From Dendrocalamus latiflorus (taxonomy: Eukaryota; Streptophyta; Magnoliopsida; Poales; Poaceae): a DNA stretch of 64,000 nt. Below the pieces are notes generated by a model that was given only the letters and a program-made list of their open reading frames with translations, was not told the origin of the DNA and searched no databases. Positions 49,001 to 60,521 of the stretch are shown here, piece after piece (the stretch's first letter is position 1; every line of letters begins with the position of its first letter). The stretch lies in NCBI GenBank assembly GCA_017311315.1, contig CM029660.1:34863007-34927006 (forward strand), in the 5' to 3' direction. A program made the translations under genes and the position numbers.

Positions 49001-49812
49001 TTCTGATAGCTTCAATTGAGAAATATAATTCACATGAAAACTAATTTTCCATGCCATTTATTGTTTCTTTGCAGTACTACTTCGACAGTCTTCTTCCACG
49101 AGTGCCTCTCCCAATTTTGCGGCAGGTCACTAGCCATCTTGAGAAGATGAAGCTCCCAACAAAGCAGTCAGGGATAACAGGGGATTCTAATCGCCTTGGT
49201 TCAGATGATACTGCTCGACGACCTCCTTCAGTAAAGGCTTCTTTGTCCGTCTCTTTTGGTCAGCGTGCTCCACACCGTGCATCCACAAGGGACTCATCCC
49301 CTGTCCGAAAGACATTGCCTTCTGTACGGGACAGGGAAAGGAGTTATGATGGTGATCATGCAAGATCTTCACCCAGGAACCACCGAAGTCGGAGTCGTGA
49401 GCGTGATCATGATTCTGAGCGGGACCGTTCAGATTGTGATCGTGGTAGGTACAAGGACAGGGAGCATGATAGGCACACCCGTGATAACAGAGACCGTGAT
49501 TACCATCGGTCAAGCTATTCGGATAGGGATGTTGAGAGACGAGGTCGTGGAAGGAGGGACAGGGGTCCTGATCAAAATGGGCGTTCAAGCGCCCGCAGAA
49601 GCAGGAGCAGGAGTCCAAACCGTGGCAGAACCGATGGTGACAAACATCGCTCCAGCCCATTCGGTAAAGCACCAGAGCCATCCAACTTGGCAAAGTTGAA
49701 GGATTTATATGGTGACGCAACAAATACAAAGGATGATAACGGTGATGATAGAGCTCGCAGGGATTCCGGAACTGAAGAGGTGATCAGATTGGGAGGTGCA
49801 AGGTGGAGGTGA
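46044..49812 (+). CDS. PRP38B: Pre-mRNA-splicing factor 38 (PRP38B/SR-like) family protein, complete
   Basis: Nuclear spliceosome protein; PRP38 proteins join the U4/U6.U5 tri-snRNP and are needed for spliceosome activation. Exons 46044-46331, 46721-46801, 47375-47446 and 49075-49812 give 392 residues without a break. Residues 1 to about 185 are the PRP38 domain: VLSVNIISSDYFKELY, MTGNCRGPSSAFCLLYKFF, GFLYLRYVAEPKTLWTWYEP and VYVRDLLLGQYYFDSLLPR, which crosses the last splice site and confirms it. The remaining half is rich in Arg, Ser and Asp with many RS/RD/RDRD pairs, as in plant SR-like PRP38B proteins (Arabidopsis SRL1). Intron 3 (1.6 kb) holds a MITE at 48,518. The ATG at 46044 was chosen because upstream in-frame sequence crosses the 5'-UTR splice acceptor. 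Confidence 0.94.
48518..48804. mobile_element. MITE in PRP38-like intron 3
   Basis: Left aggcccgttcaaaacagc and right (reverse complement) aggccccattcaaaatgg are inverted repeats around 287 bp. Inside are an agcttctagct block and a cagccaacagccgcagc block. No target duplication could be assigned confidently. Confidence 0.7.
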
Positions 49813-51780
49813 ATGTCGAAAGCAAGACAACAAGATTGCACCTGCGCCGCTACGTCCATTCATTCTTGTTGTACTAATATCTATATACGGTGTCAGAAAT
49901 GCCCAGCAAATGATGGGATTCTCCCCCCTGAGCTACCATTCGTAGGGAAATGTCTCTAGCTTTAGCATGCATCCGATGGAATACATTTGTTAGCCAGCTA
50001 AACAAATTAGCAGACAACAGTACTAGGAGAAAGTGATTAATTTGGATAGCCAGGTTCTGTATCTGGTATGCTGTATTGTTATGTGAGTTAAAACCTTTAC
50101 TTCTTTGGCTCTCCCATCTTCTGATATTCAGCTGTGTGCGCTGCACGTCCGTCTATGATTTGTTGTTTTATAATGATTCTTGATGTGTTATTCCCATCGT
50201 CCCACGATGCATTAAGATTTATTGAAACTGCGTGATTATTGCAAAGCCGACACACGAGAATGATGCCATAGGTCATATATTGGCTAAGTTGCTTGTTGAC
50301 TGAAAATTGCACAATGTAGAGATGTTTTTTGTATGATACATTTTTGGAGAGCAAAGCAATTTTCTTTAGATAAGTTGCTGAAGTCCATATTCCATGAAAG
50401 AAAGCAAGCTGCTATAAGGATACTTGAAGAGATCGTCAGAGGGCTTGTACCGTGAAGAGCTGTACTGTGATATGTATGTAGCTCACGAGTAAGATTCAAA
50501 GTGAATCTATCCACAACTCCAGGTCAATAACTCCAGGTCAATTTTTTTATCTTGGTATACCATATTGTCTGGGTCACGTTAACACTCACCACTGATCATC
50601 AGTGCAGCAGGGATGAACACTTTGTAGGAAGCTAAAGGAACAGAAACTGTTTTGGCCTGCTGAAAGTGATTCGTCCACACCTTTTGCTGAACACCATCCC
50701 TGCAGACCAAATTATACAATCTGGTGGCGAAGTTCATGTCATCATTATCTTCCTGAACAAAAAAAAAAATCTATAAGCATACAAGGCCCTACTGTCTCCA
50801 ATTGAGCACTAAAGAATTCTGGAGAGCAAGATAGCACTTCCTGTCAAAATGTTCTCACTCAACTAGAAATGGTGTTTATCATGATTTGTTTAATTGATAA
50901 GGCATATAACCCAGCAGGATGCTTACCTTAACCTGTCAACCAAAATTTTCTTTGCAGAGTAGTCTGCTTGAAAACGGTGACAGCACATGTGTTCAGACTT
51001 CAGAAGCTTCGTTGCAGAATGTGCAACCATGGAACAAGCATAACAATGGCGACGATACCTCCAGCTTGTGTGACACCATTGCTGCTGTAGTGCTGTGTGC
51101 GGGAAAACTCAAGCTGGAATATACAACCGAATTGTAGCCAACGAACATGTTTCACGCTTGTTCCATCCCTCATCAATATGCCTGGGTTAACCCATCACAG
51201 GCTGATTGAACACTCAGCATTTCTCACATTCTGCATGACACTGTAAACAAAAGTTATCGTCTCCTCAATGGGGATCCATCAACTTATTTGCTAGAATTTT
51301 ACCTGTTTAGTGGAAAATTTCTGCAGAAATGATCAAGGGCTACACGCCCGCCCCTGAAAACTGTTCTAAATACCAGCAGTACACATCAGTGGATCATAAT
51401 GGGTCAGATGGGACGCTAAACCCAGCAATAACCAACTTCTTTCTCAGTGGCAGTGCTTCTAATCGTACGTATACAGGGTAGGCTACACTAACGTAAAATA
51501 GATTTTCAACTGTGTTAATTAAGAAGCCATACGAGTAAGAAATCATAAATCATTAACACTAGACGCGCAGTGTAGTGGAATAAAAGTTGCAGCAGCCTGG
51601 TTCAACATAGCATACGTCGATGTAGTAAAAGTAGTCTATCATCCAACATCTCTGGAAAGCGATCCTCGAAAGATGGTTGTCCTCTAGCCATCGCTGATCT
51701 CCACAAGCCAATTGTCTTCTCCTTGGATCGTCCTGATCAGCGCTGCAGTTGCAGCAATGCTTTTACCAGGTCTACACTTT
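49813..51780. other. PRP38-like 3'-UTR and intergenic DNA, no gene recognised
   Basis: The first 250 bases are probably 3'-UTR. After that, open frames stay below 95 codons and show no family motif. A short tandem aactccaggtcaat duplication occurs at about 50,515-50,542. Confidence 0.4.
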
Positions 51781-51784
51781 CATG

Positions 51785-52848
51785 GATGGAACATTGTGCG
51801 CCAGTGTATTAGCACCAGCACGTACAGTAGGGCTTTTGGGAGGAGGCGGCTAGGGTTTTAGATAGGCGGTGTGCTCTATTTCTTTTCCTTAACCCCTATG
51901 CCCTCTTTATATAGAGCCTCCAGCCCGAATTCTTATCTAACATTAGTAAAGATCATATTTCATTCGAAAAGGCTTCGACCGGATCGTTATCCAATATGAA
52001 TAGAGATCATATTCGACTTGGAGTCTATCATCCCAACCTTTAATGTTCTAACTCGTTAAATATGTGACCATGTAAGTTTATGTATACTTGGTTGTAACTC
52101 GAAACATCTTTCCAATCACTAATCGGCAGCGGTCCCTAACATGACATATTGACCTCTAAACATGCACAAAGATCAATTTAGACAAATAGTATACAATATG
52201 ATATGTAACCAAGTCTTAGTCACTCACAACCAGTTCATAACTTCTTATGAACAGTTCATATCTGATTACAACCAGTCTATATTATAATATGACTAGTTCA
52301 CCGACCAATTTATGATATGTTCGGCCAGCTCATAACCAGTCAGTATACCCATACAACCAGTTTGTATTTGGTTAGACTAAACGAACTGTTTGCGTATTCT
52401 TCTTTTACCTCATGATACCTGATCAAACTCCAAGTGAGAAATATATCATCCATAGATTGTTCGATCCTTTCCTGATCTAGTGATGAATAACTTCATGTAG
52501 TTGACTCTTTGACCACTCGTGGCATGTCCATACATTTCCTTTATCCTGCCACATCGAGGGGTCTAGAGATATTTCTTCTATTATGTAGGGGGTGCAAATC
52601 TTATATCCGACCAATCACATTTCTACTCATGTTTCATAGCATACCCGAAAGCTATATTTATAACTACCCAGTTACGGAGTAGCATTTGACAACTCCTAAG
52701 TGCACAATTACATATGTAGAAAACTATAATGATATCAGATACAATAATTATGTATCATCATTACTTGAGACCAACTGATGACACAGAAAAACATAATAAT
52801 CTCAATAGCGTCTCAAGATGGGTCAATCCAACACCATATTCTCTAACA
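51785..52848 (-). mobile_element. Possible LTR remnant, minus orientation
   Basis: Read on the minus strand it begins TGTTAGAGAATATGG at 52848 and has a TATA box ctatataaag near 51,914, followed by a leader-like aaaccctag tract. The expected partner LTR, primer-binding site and matching 5-bp flank (cgtgt at 52849-52853) were not found, so the lower boundary is a guess. Confidence 0.35.
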
Positions 52849-53037
52849 CGTGTTTACATTATTGAGTCATAAACCAAGGGTACAAATCGCTCGAGCTAAG
52901 ACCAAAATCTATCAGTTGTAATCATAAACCATTAGCCGCAGAAGAAAAGAATCCACCTCAAATAAACCAATCAAGCTAGCTTGGGAGGCAACGGTGTGCG
53001 GTTGCTGTGCAATGGCGACACATGGTTGGGTCTTGGC

Positions 53038-54231
53038 TAGAGATGACAATTGTGCCCATTTACTCGCATGCCCGTGGGTAAATAACCTAATGGAGCTGCG
53101 TATGGGATATTTTTTTGCCCACAAGTATGAAAATGAGAAACTCTCTGCCCATCGGGTAGACGGGTACAGGCATGGATAAGCTCTACCCGTACCCATCTTG
53201 CCTGTTTACCCCCGACCTTTATACTGACAAGTAGGCCAACACACTCAACACTACCAAAGCTAGAAACCCTAGTCCTAGTCAGCCAGTCCAATCCCATCCC
53301 CACTCCGCACTCCCGATTCTCAGCCACCACCTCCAGAAATCTCCCAGTCCCAGCCATCTGCCCTCCCAGTCCTAGCCGGCTTCCCTCTGCATCCTCCTCC
53401 TGGGCTCCCGACCGGCCGCCGGCCACCCGCCCCCTCCCCCCACCCGGCTGCCCCTCCCCCCCCCCCCGCCCTGCCGCCGCACGCCTGCCCCTCCCCCACC
53501 CTGCCGCCGCTCCTCCTCATCGATAGATCCAGATCCGGGCCGTCGACCGTCGCCCCCCATCCTCCTCCCGACCGCCACCCTCCTCACGACCTGCCTGCAG
53601 ATCCAGACCTCAGCCGCCGACCGTCGCCCCCATCCTCCTCCCGGCCGCCGACCGTCGCCCCCATCCTTCTCTTGGTCGCTGCCCCTCCTCATAGCTGCCT
53701 GTAGATCTAGATCCCAACCACCGACCATCGCCCCCATCCTCTTCCCGGCTACCATCCCTCCTCAGGGCCGACTGCAGATCCAGATCTCGGCAACCGACCG
53801 TCTCCCCCCATCCTCCTCCCAGCCGCCGCCCCTCCTCACGACAGGTAAGCCTCCTTCCGCCCGAAAATTCATATTTGTAAATTTTTATTTAATCGAGTTA
53901 TTGCATTGATGAATTTTTAATTAATCAAGTTCTACCCAACTTATGAGTTTAATTACTAGGAGAAGGTAAGCACCTCCAAACGAGCCTTCATCAGCTGCCA
54001 TTTGTACTTGACCATGGGACTGTCTAATTCCTACTGGACGCTTGCTGTGGAATCTGGACGCTGGTGGGCAATCGGGCATGCCGCGGGTATCGGGCACCCA
54101 TGGGCGACAGGTATGGGTGAGGTTCCTTGCCCATTGGCCTTGGTGAGCATGCCCGTGGGGTGAAAATATCATCGTGGGTATGGGTATGGGTAAGCACTAC
54201 CCATGCCCATCGTGCCCTATTGCCATCCCTA
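53038..54231. mobile_element. hAT-like non-autonomous element carrying GC-rich tandem repeats
   Basis: Left end tagagatgacaattgtgccc and right end (reverse complement) tagggatggcaatagggcac are inverted repeats. The 8-bp flanks GTCTTGGC (53030-53037) and GTCTCAAC (54232-54239) match at five positions, the three differences all being transitions, consistent with an old hAT insertion. The arms repeat tgcccgtgggta-type motifs. The centre (53,280-53,850) is CT/CCG-rich with imperfect tandem units containing gaccgtcgcccccatcctcc, preceded by an aaaccctag leader-like string. No transposase. Confidence 0.75.
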
Positions 54232-54239
54232 GTCTCAAC

Positions 54240-55898
54240 CCCAGCGGATGAATCGCACCAGATGACAGCAGCAAACGGTTGTTTTGCTGATTGTCATGAC
54301 AACCTAGCCTTTTCCGCTAATTAAATTTAAAAATTTAAGAAAAATAGAAAAAAAAAGCTACATCATCACATACAATGTAAAAGAATAAGAAGAGAAAAAA
54401 AAAGGCAAAAAGCCTTAAAAAATTATAAAAGTCAGAAAAGACAAAATTACCAAGCTAGAGATAAAAGATGAAGCACAATAGAGCAGGAATTAGAATGTAC
54501 TGCATGCCACTTCATCAGTCGCCAAAACAGCTAAGTAACTTTTGCTTTGATTCTGAGGTGTTCAATTCTCAAATGTTAGGGCACATACGCTACTGTCTAT
54601 AATACCTTTCATATCATCTACAGATGGCACTAAAGATATTTTATATAATATGTTATTTTTTACATATCTCTATAAACAGCTTATACATGATACAATGTCT
54701 TGTTTCTCGTGTTACAGTTAACTGTTACATGAGAGACGATCTAATTCTCTATGCTCCCTTTCCTCCACATCATCTCGTATCTTACGTAGAAAAGTTTACA
54801 GACAGTTGACATCACACTATTGTACATGCTCTTATATACTTACGTCTCTTAACCGTTAAATAGAAATTTCACGTAAAAATAGTTTAATTCTAATTAAAAA
54901 TTTTACCGTGTTCCAAACTGCCCCGTATTGTTCCAGGCTGTACCTTACTCCAACCCTAGCGTTTTGCAAGTCACTTACAGGTCGACCTTCCTAGCCGAAG
55001 AAGAAGAGCAAGCTCAAAGCTTCGTGCTAATGACAGGCCAAAAGATATTTTTCTAAGGAATGCTCCAAGCCTCCAACCAGACAAACTTCGAGCAGTTTGT
55101 ATAGAGTCAAATCACATGCTTCAGACAACTTCCCAGTTCCCATACCCACTGCCTGTCTCCAGGACAATTGAGCAGAAAAGATAAAAAGAGATAATTTTGG
55201 CAAAGAAGAAAAAAAGAATGAGATAATTTTGGCAAAAAAGAAAAAAAAAGAATGAATAAGCTTGGGTTAGCGCGGTAAACTCATTTGACAGAAACAGTAA
55301 TGAATTATTTGACAGAATTTTGAGGCTTGGGTTAGCACAGTATGACTTCGCTTTCTTTTCTTTCCTGTTTGATGAAAACTCAGGAGGGCTGCGATTCCAT
55401 TAATAAGAGATGGTAAGAATGTACAAGTTAGGCTACTCACAAGGGATCGCCTCCACACACCCATCTGGGCTAAATTAGTACATTTATTTATCTATATATA
55501 TCGAATGTAAATCTTTGCTCCGGCATCGATCCAAACACAGGTCAAAAACAATCCAGCTTCTGCGCCATTCTTGTTGAGCAATCAGCAATATGCGCCATTC
55601 TCTGACGTAACCCAAGGTTCAAATTACTTCAGTGCCACCGGTTAAGTATCCTGCCAAGGCTTTCCAATCGGAGCATTTTCTCCCAAACCTCTTGGGCGTA
55701 TGAACAAGATGCCACCATGCGCATTGCAGTCTCTGAAATCTGAATGTGTGCAGCACAAAACACAGGTAGGGTTATATATGTGGCTTATCCCCGGCGCACC
55801 AAATTTCCTGCCATCAAGCGTTTGTCCTGTGTTACTAGCCAAGCTTAGAATTTGCATTTCATAGGAACCCATGCTTGCCGGATTAACTAAAGAAGCAC
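54240..55898. other. Intergenic and FatB 3'-UTR
   Basis: 54,300-54,440 looks like MITE interior, resembling 15,260-15,340. The bases just below 55,899 are probably FatB 3'-UTR, since the gene reads on the minus strand. No reading frame with a recognisable product. Confidence 0.4.
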
Positions 55899-58800
55899 TC
55901 ATGCACTCTCAGCAGGGAAAAACCCTGTGTTTCCCTTGCCCTGTGCTCGCTTCGGTCGCCACTCTGTGTGAGCCTTTACAATATCAGCTCCGGACTCCAG
56001 CTGAAGCAGATGGTCACACTGGAAGGTAGAGTCTGGGTTACCATCGGTGCATTCACCTGAGACGGTCGTAAGCGACTGCAGCACACTGTCACGGCCACAC
56101 TCCTTCCTGTAATCCAGTGTCATGCTTGCAAGCTCATGCTTTTCCAGTATTGAAATTGGAGCACTCTGAAAAAGGAAGAAAACCTCAGGAATCTTAACAA
56201 CTTACCAATATAAAAGCTCGGCAGATGACTAAGAATGAGACTAATAATGTCTACTTTACAAACCACCAAACCTGATGCTCTAGAATAATATAGATACATG
56301 AAACTTCTGATTCTGGGCTCATGTATCAGGCAGGATAAAAGCCATGAATTTTGTCTAAACATCAGAAAATGGGGCCAAGGAATTACCTCAAGAATCCACC
56401 CAATATACTTCACGTTGTTCACATGCTGGTTGACATCAAGGTCAGCCCACTTAGGCTTTTGCAAATAAACGAGTTTCCATGAGAAATCTTATACATGAGA
56501 ACAATCAGAAAAAATGTATCATGATAACTATGAATATCTAACCGACTTACAGTAAGCCCCTTTCTTACAAACTGTTTGGTAGCAGCGCCATCAAATTTGT
56601 TCCCTGGCTTAGCGAACTTTTCACCTTGCTCCTCTATTATAGCAGAATGGTCATTGAAGTATGGACCTATTTCAGCTCTAACTTCATCTGGCATTTTCGA
56701 AAGTCTTCTAGTCTGCTTATTCATCATCACCCAAACACTGCAAACAAGTGTCAAAAGGGAATCACAATTAACGACTTAAAAAGATACTACTAAACAACAT
56801 GAATCAAAAAGAGAAATGCAATGCATGCAAACCGATGGAATCCAAACCTTGTAGCTCTCAAGATTGTTTGGCCGGAATTGTAGTCACGAACATGCCAATC
56901 TCGACGCATGCCGTTTTTGCCAGCAGCAGCTACCCATGTGTCAACTTGAACCATATCTCCCCTAAAATTATAGCAGGGTGAAAAACATTTAGTCATTTTT
57001 TCAGCTATAAACAATTGTCTGCAACTATATCTGAACTACGATACATCAAAAAAATGCAAATTGAAATCACTTTTCTCCAACTAGGCAAACTTGGACCTCT
57101 AGTCAGTTGAGCTAACAAAATAGCAGCTAGTTATGGTTTTGAACTGCCAGTTGTTGAAATGGAAGATTAACTTAGTATCAGATCAAGACCAGTCCACCGA
57201 TCTGGAACAAGGACTTCTTCCTTTGGCAGGCCACACCATTTAACTATAGCTGAACTATGATACGTCAAAAAATGCAAATTGAAATCACTTTTCCTTTTCT
57301 CCAACTAGGCAAACTTGGACCTCTAGTCAGTTGAGCAAACAAAATAGCAGCTAGTTACGGTTTTGAACTGCCAGTTGTTGAAATGGAAGATCAACTTAGT
57401 ATCAGATCAAGACCAGTCCACAGATCTAGATCAGGGAGACAGGGACTTCTTCCTTTGGCAGAGCACACCATTTATTGCTTACTACGAATTCATTTACTCC
57501 ACCAATAAAGGCAACTTTCTGATCTCTTGAGGTGTACCATCTGTACGACCTCTTTTTAATGTATAGATCAAAGGACGGACGGAGAAGACACCACTTAATT
57601 GAGCAGATTTAGCCCTGTACCTTGTTCACTGTATATTATAATATGATAAAAATGTCTACTACTATTCATCTAAAAACACCTATTGTTGTTAAGCTTGAGT
57701 GTAATGCTCCATTTTAAGGTGTTGCACAGTGCACACGTGGAAGTGTACATGCTATGAGCAGTCACATGCTGAGGAAAAATAAGTAATACTAAGCTTGCTC
57801 ATCTGTGTAGACCAATAGATACAGAAACTTAGCAGGGAGAGTTGTTTCTATGTTGGATGATACATACTTAGCAAGGAGAGTTGTTTTCATGTTGGATGAT
57901 ACACCATTAACACAATAAGCACTAAGCAAGTGCTTTTGATTGCTAGAGAATCATTTTAAATTTTAGTAAGAACTAAATCAGCACAGCTCACATATTTGTT
58001 TTCATCTTCTTCCAAGAGTATTAAGTAACACTGAATCCTTAAACCGCAGAACCAATCCTTGAATCCTTGTTCTTTTGGCCATTACCGACTACCGAGGCAA
58101 GAGATCACAAAGTTGGCATAGGCCCTGAAGTGTCAAGTTTTTTTTAAAAAAAAATCAACTTATGTGGTGCTTGTACTAAAGGTGGACAGTGAGTACTATT
58201 ATAGTGGACTAGTGGTGCATTCTGTTCACTATTAGAAAGCTTACAGCTTACTTAGATCTTTGGTAAAGCTACTACGAGTTTTTCATAGTACACAAGGCCA
58301 ATTTGGCTATGAACTCTTTGTGACGGATCTAACAGCCACCGAACGTGCATCTATGAATTCAAATAGTCTACAATCCATAGAATATTCTGGTACAGTAAAT
58401 AAATATAACATTACACTGTGGAACTAACATAAATAAGACTCTTCTCGCCAGTCTTAACATTAAATTGTGAGACTGACTGCGCCAATGGAAGAAAATATAT
58501 GAGACCATAAATGATGCGCAAGAGATGGTACGGTTATGAACTGAATTGAAAGCAAAGAAAAAGAGGGGCTTGCCAAGAAAATGACATGGACAATTACGGT
58601 TTGCAGAAAAGTACCATGAGGGGTATCGCTCAACAAGAAGCTGAATTTTGCTGACAACCCAAATCAAGTTTCTTTTGCTCATCTCCGGCGTAGCACCAAA
58701 ACCATCTCCAAGGAGGCCAGCAGTCTTCACATGGTTAAGAGCTGTTTCCTGCAAAACTTTGAATTACTGTAAGCATCACAGAAACAAAATGCGTCAATAG

Positions 58801-59365
58801 TGAAAAGAGAAAATAAAGAAGAAAAACAAAAGCAGCATAGTCATTGTGTCACCTGTAAATGATTCATTAATGTCTCTATAGAAGCTGTACGATCAGCACC
58901 GATCTCATAGGACCGAATCAAGAAGTTCTGCCTAAACACCAGCCCATCCTGGATGATTCTACCAAAGCCAAATGTGTCAGCAAGCATGTCAGGTTTCTTT
59001 GGCTTCCAGTCAAGCAGTGTCCACTGCTTCTCTGCAGCCAGGAAGATGGTCGTCACAGCTGCAAGCAGCATGCTCCAGTCCGGCAGTTGGTTATAGAATG
59101 TTTTCGGAGCACTGTAAGGCACTGTCTCCTCTTTGTCCGAGCTTGTAGTTTTGAGATTAACCTTGGTGCCATTAACCTTGGGAAGGGCTTGGGCCTGCGC
59201 CTTCACTTGCATGGCACCGGGAGGCGGGTTAGGCTTCGCGACAATGCCACGGACACTCAAATTCTCCGGTAATTCACCAGTCGTGTTCTTGGAGCTTCCG
59301 GCCAATGCAGCCGGGGAAGACCCTGGGCCGGGGAAGATCGCTGAGGCGGCGGGGGAACCAGCCAT
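55899..59365 (-). CDS. FATB: Acyl-ACP thioesterase FatB, chloroplastic, complete, six coding exons
   Basis: Plastid stroma enzyme that hydrolyses saturated acyl-ACP, mainly palmitoyl-ACP, to free fatty acid for export. Exons in reading order: 59365-58853, 58748-58615, 56961-56848, 56737-56551, 56455-56387, 56165-55899; total 1,284 nt, 427 residues, the usual FatB length. N-terminal about 60 residues are transit-peptide-like (Ala/Ser/Pro-rich). A hydrophobic helix LPDWSMLLAAVTTIFLAAEK starts at residue 94. The catalytic set is present: DVNQH supplies Asp323, Asn325 and His327, and RKEC supplies Glu361/Cys362. It ends GNTGFFPAESA. Start at 59365 follows a splice acceptor (59373-59375). Intron 2 holds a 219-bp tandem duplication. 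Confidence 0.96.
57023..57473. repeat. Tandem duplication in FatB intron 2, unit about 219 bp
   Basis: Copies at 57023-57241 and 57242-57473 share long runs such as tgcaaattgaaatcac, tagtcagttgagc and cttagtatcagatcaagacc. The second copy has two small insertions. It is intronic, so the protein is unaffected. Confidence 0.9.
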
Positions 59366-60109
59366 GATTCAACTGCACTTCAATATCCAAATTTGCTTGA
59401 AATCACACACTAGAAGGGCCAACCTGAATGAAGAATCGACAAAGGATGAGCTTACAAGAGGATATATGTATATTCACAATATCATTTTTTTTTCTAGTTT
59501 CCATGGCATCAATCAAGAAAGCACGAAATGTAGAACTTTTCTTCCTCGTGAAAGAGATTAAAAAAAAGAACATAATGCCATTAAAGTTTCCAGATTTGAC
59601 ATGCAGAATCGAGCTAGCTAAAGAAAGAAGCAAATCAAATTTTCCACATTTGAGTTAAGAGAATCCGAGTTAACAAACAGTTCTCTGGAAAGTTAAGACA
59701 TGAACCACCGGATCCAGCTGCTAAAAGCTGTCTGCTTTGGGCCAAAACAAGGCAAGTATCGAAGAAGAGCCCACCAAATTCTGAAGCTATTAGAGCTCCA
59801 TTTAAATCAATTTGGCAAAAGGGGGCAATGCTCCAATCAAAACCATTTCAAACTGGGATAAGGCCAACGATCATCAAACTCCTCCGAGTCAAGAAAATTT
59901 GAACCATTTTTCTGGTTCAGCTCAAATACGCAAAAGAGGGGGGGAAATGCTCAGCAAACAGGAATCCCAAAGAGACTCAAATGTTCTTGTTATTTGCGTC
60001 ATTTTTCCAATCAAATTAAGCAAAACATATTTGTAAAAGTGCCCCCGTTTTTTTGACAAGAAGAGGAGCACATTCCAAGGCAATCCACCAAAGCCCGAAC
60101 TTCTCCATG

Positions 60110-60340
60110 TCACGGTCCTGATCTTCCAGATACAAATAGCACTAGTACTTGGGCATTTTCCCCAGTCAACAATTTTTTCCCATTCCTACATCTTTCAACA
60201 AAATTTTTATCCTTGGAGGATGGGACCTTATTTTCTTCTTCCTCCTCTTTCTTCGACCTTTTTGTGGTGAAAGCCTTCTCGGCATCTCTTCCCCTCCGCT
60301 TCTTTAAAGGTTCCAAAACCTCATCGTGCTTAAGTCCTTG
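60110..60340 (-). pseudogene. Lys/Glu-rich open frame, possible gene relic in the FatB leader intron
   Basis: The minus strand reads KKRRGRDAEKAFTTKRSKKE then EEENKVPSSKDKNFVERC, and with one frame change upstream DDAETIRDKD. This looks like a basic, nuclear-protein-like tail with a frameshift. I do not recognise the family. It lies 180 bp beyond the stop codon of the polyprenyltransferase frame, on the same strand. Confidence 0.25.
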
Positions 60341-60521
60341 TCCCTTATTGTCTCTGCATCATCAGAAGTTCATTCTGCAGTATGCTGCATTTACTACGCC
60401 ACAAGAGTGAAGGAATTGGTCTGTTCATCCCGCATTTTATCACAAAACTATCTTGGTTCTATCAAAGCTACCAAAATCATATAGAAAAGAATATGGCGAC
60501 ACATTATGACTGGTGTATCTA

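Noticed and set aside
49187..49729. 180-codon minus-strand and 147-codon second-frame plus-strand frames
   Set aside because: Shadows of the Arg/Ser-rich exon 4 of the PRP38-like gene.
51785..52853. Complete solo LTR
   Set aside because: A start-like TGTTAGAG and TATA are present, but no matching 5-bp flank or clear CA end was found, so it is kept only as a low-confidence remnant.
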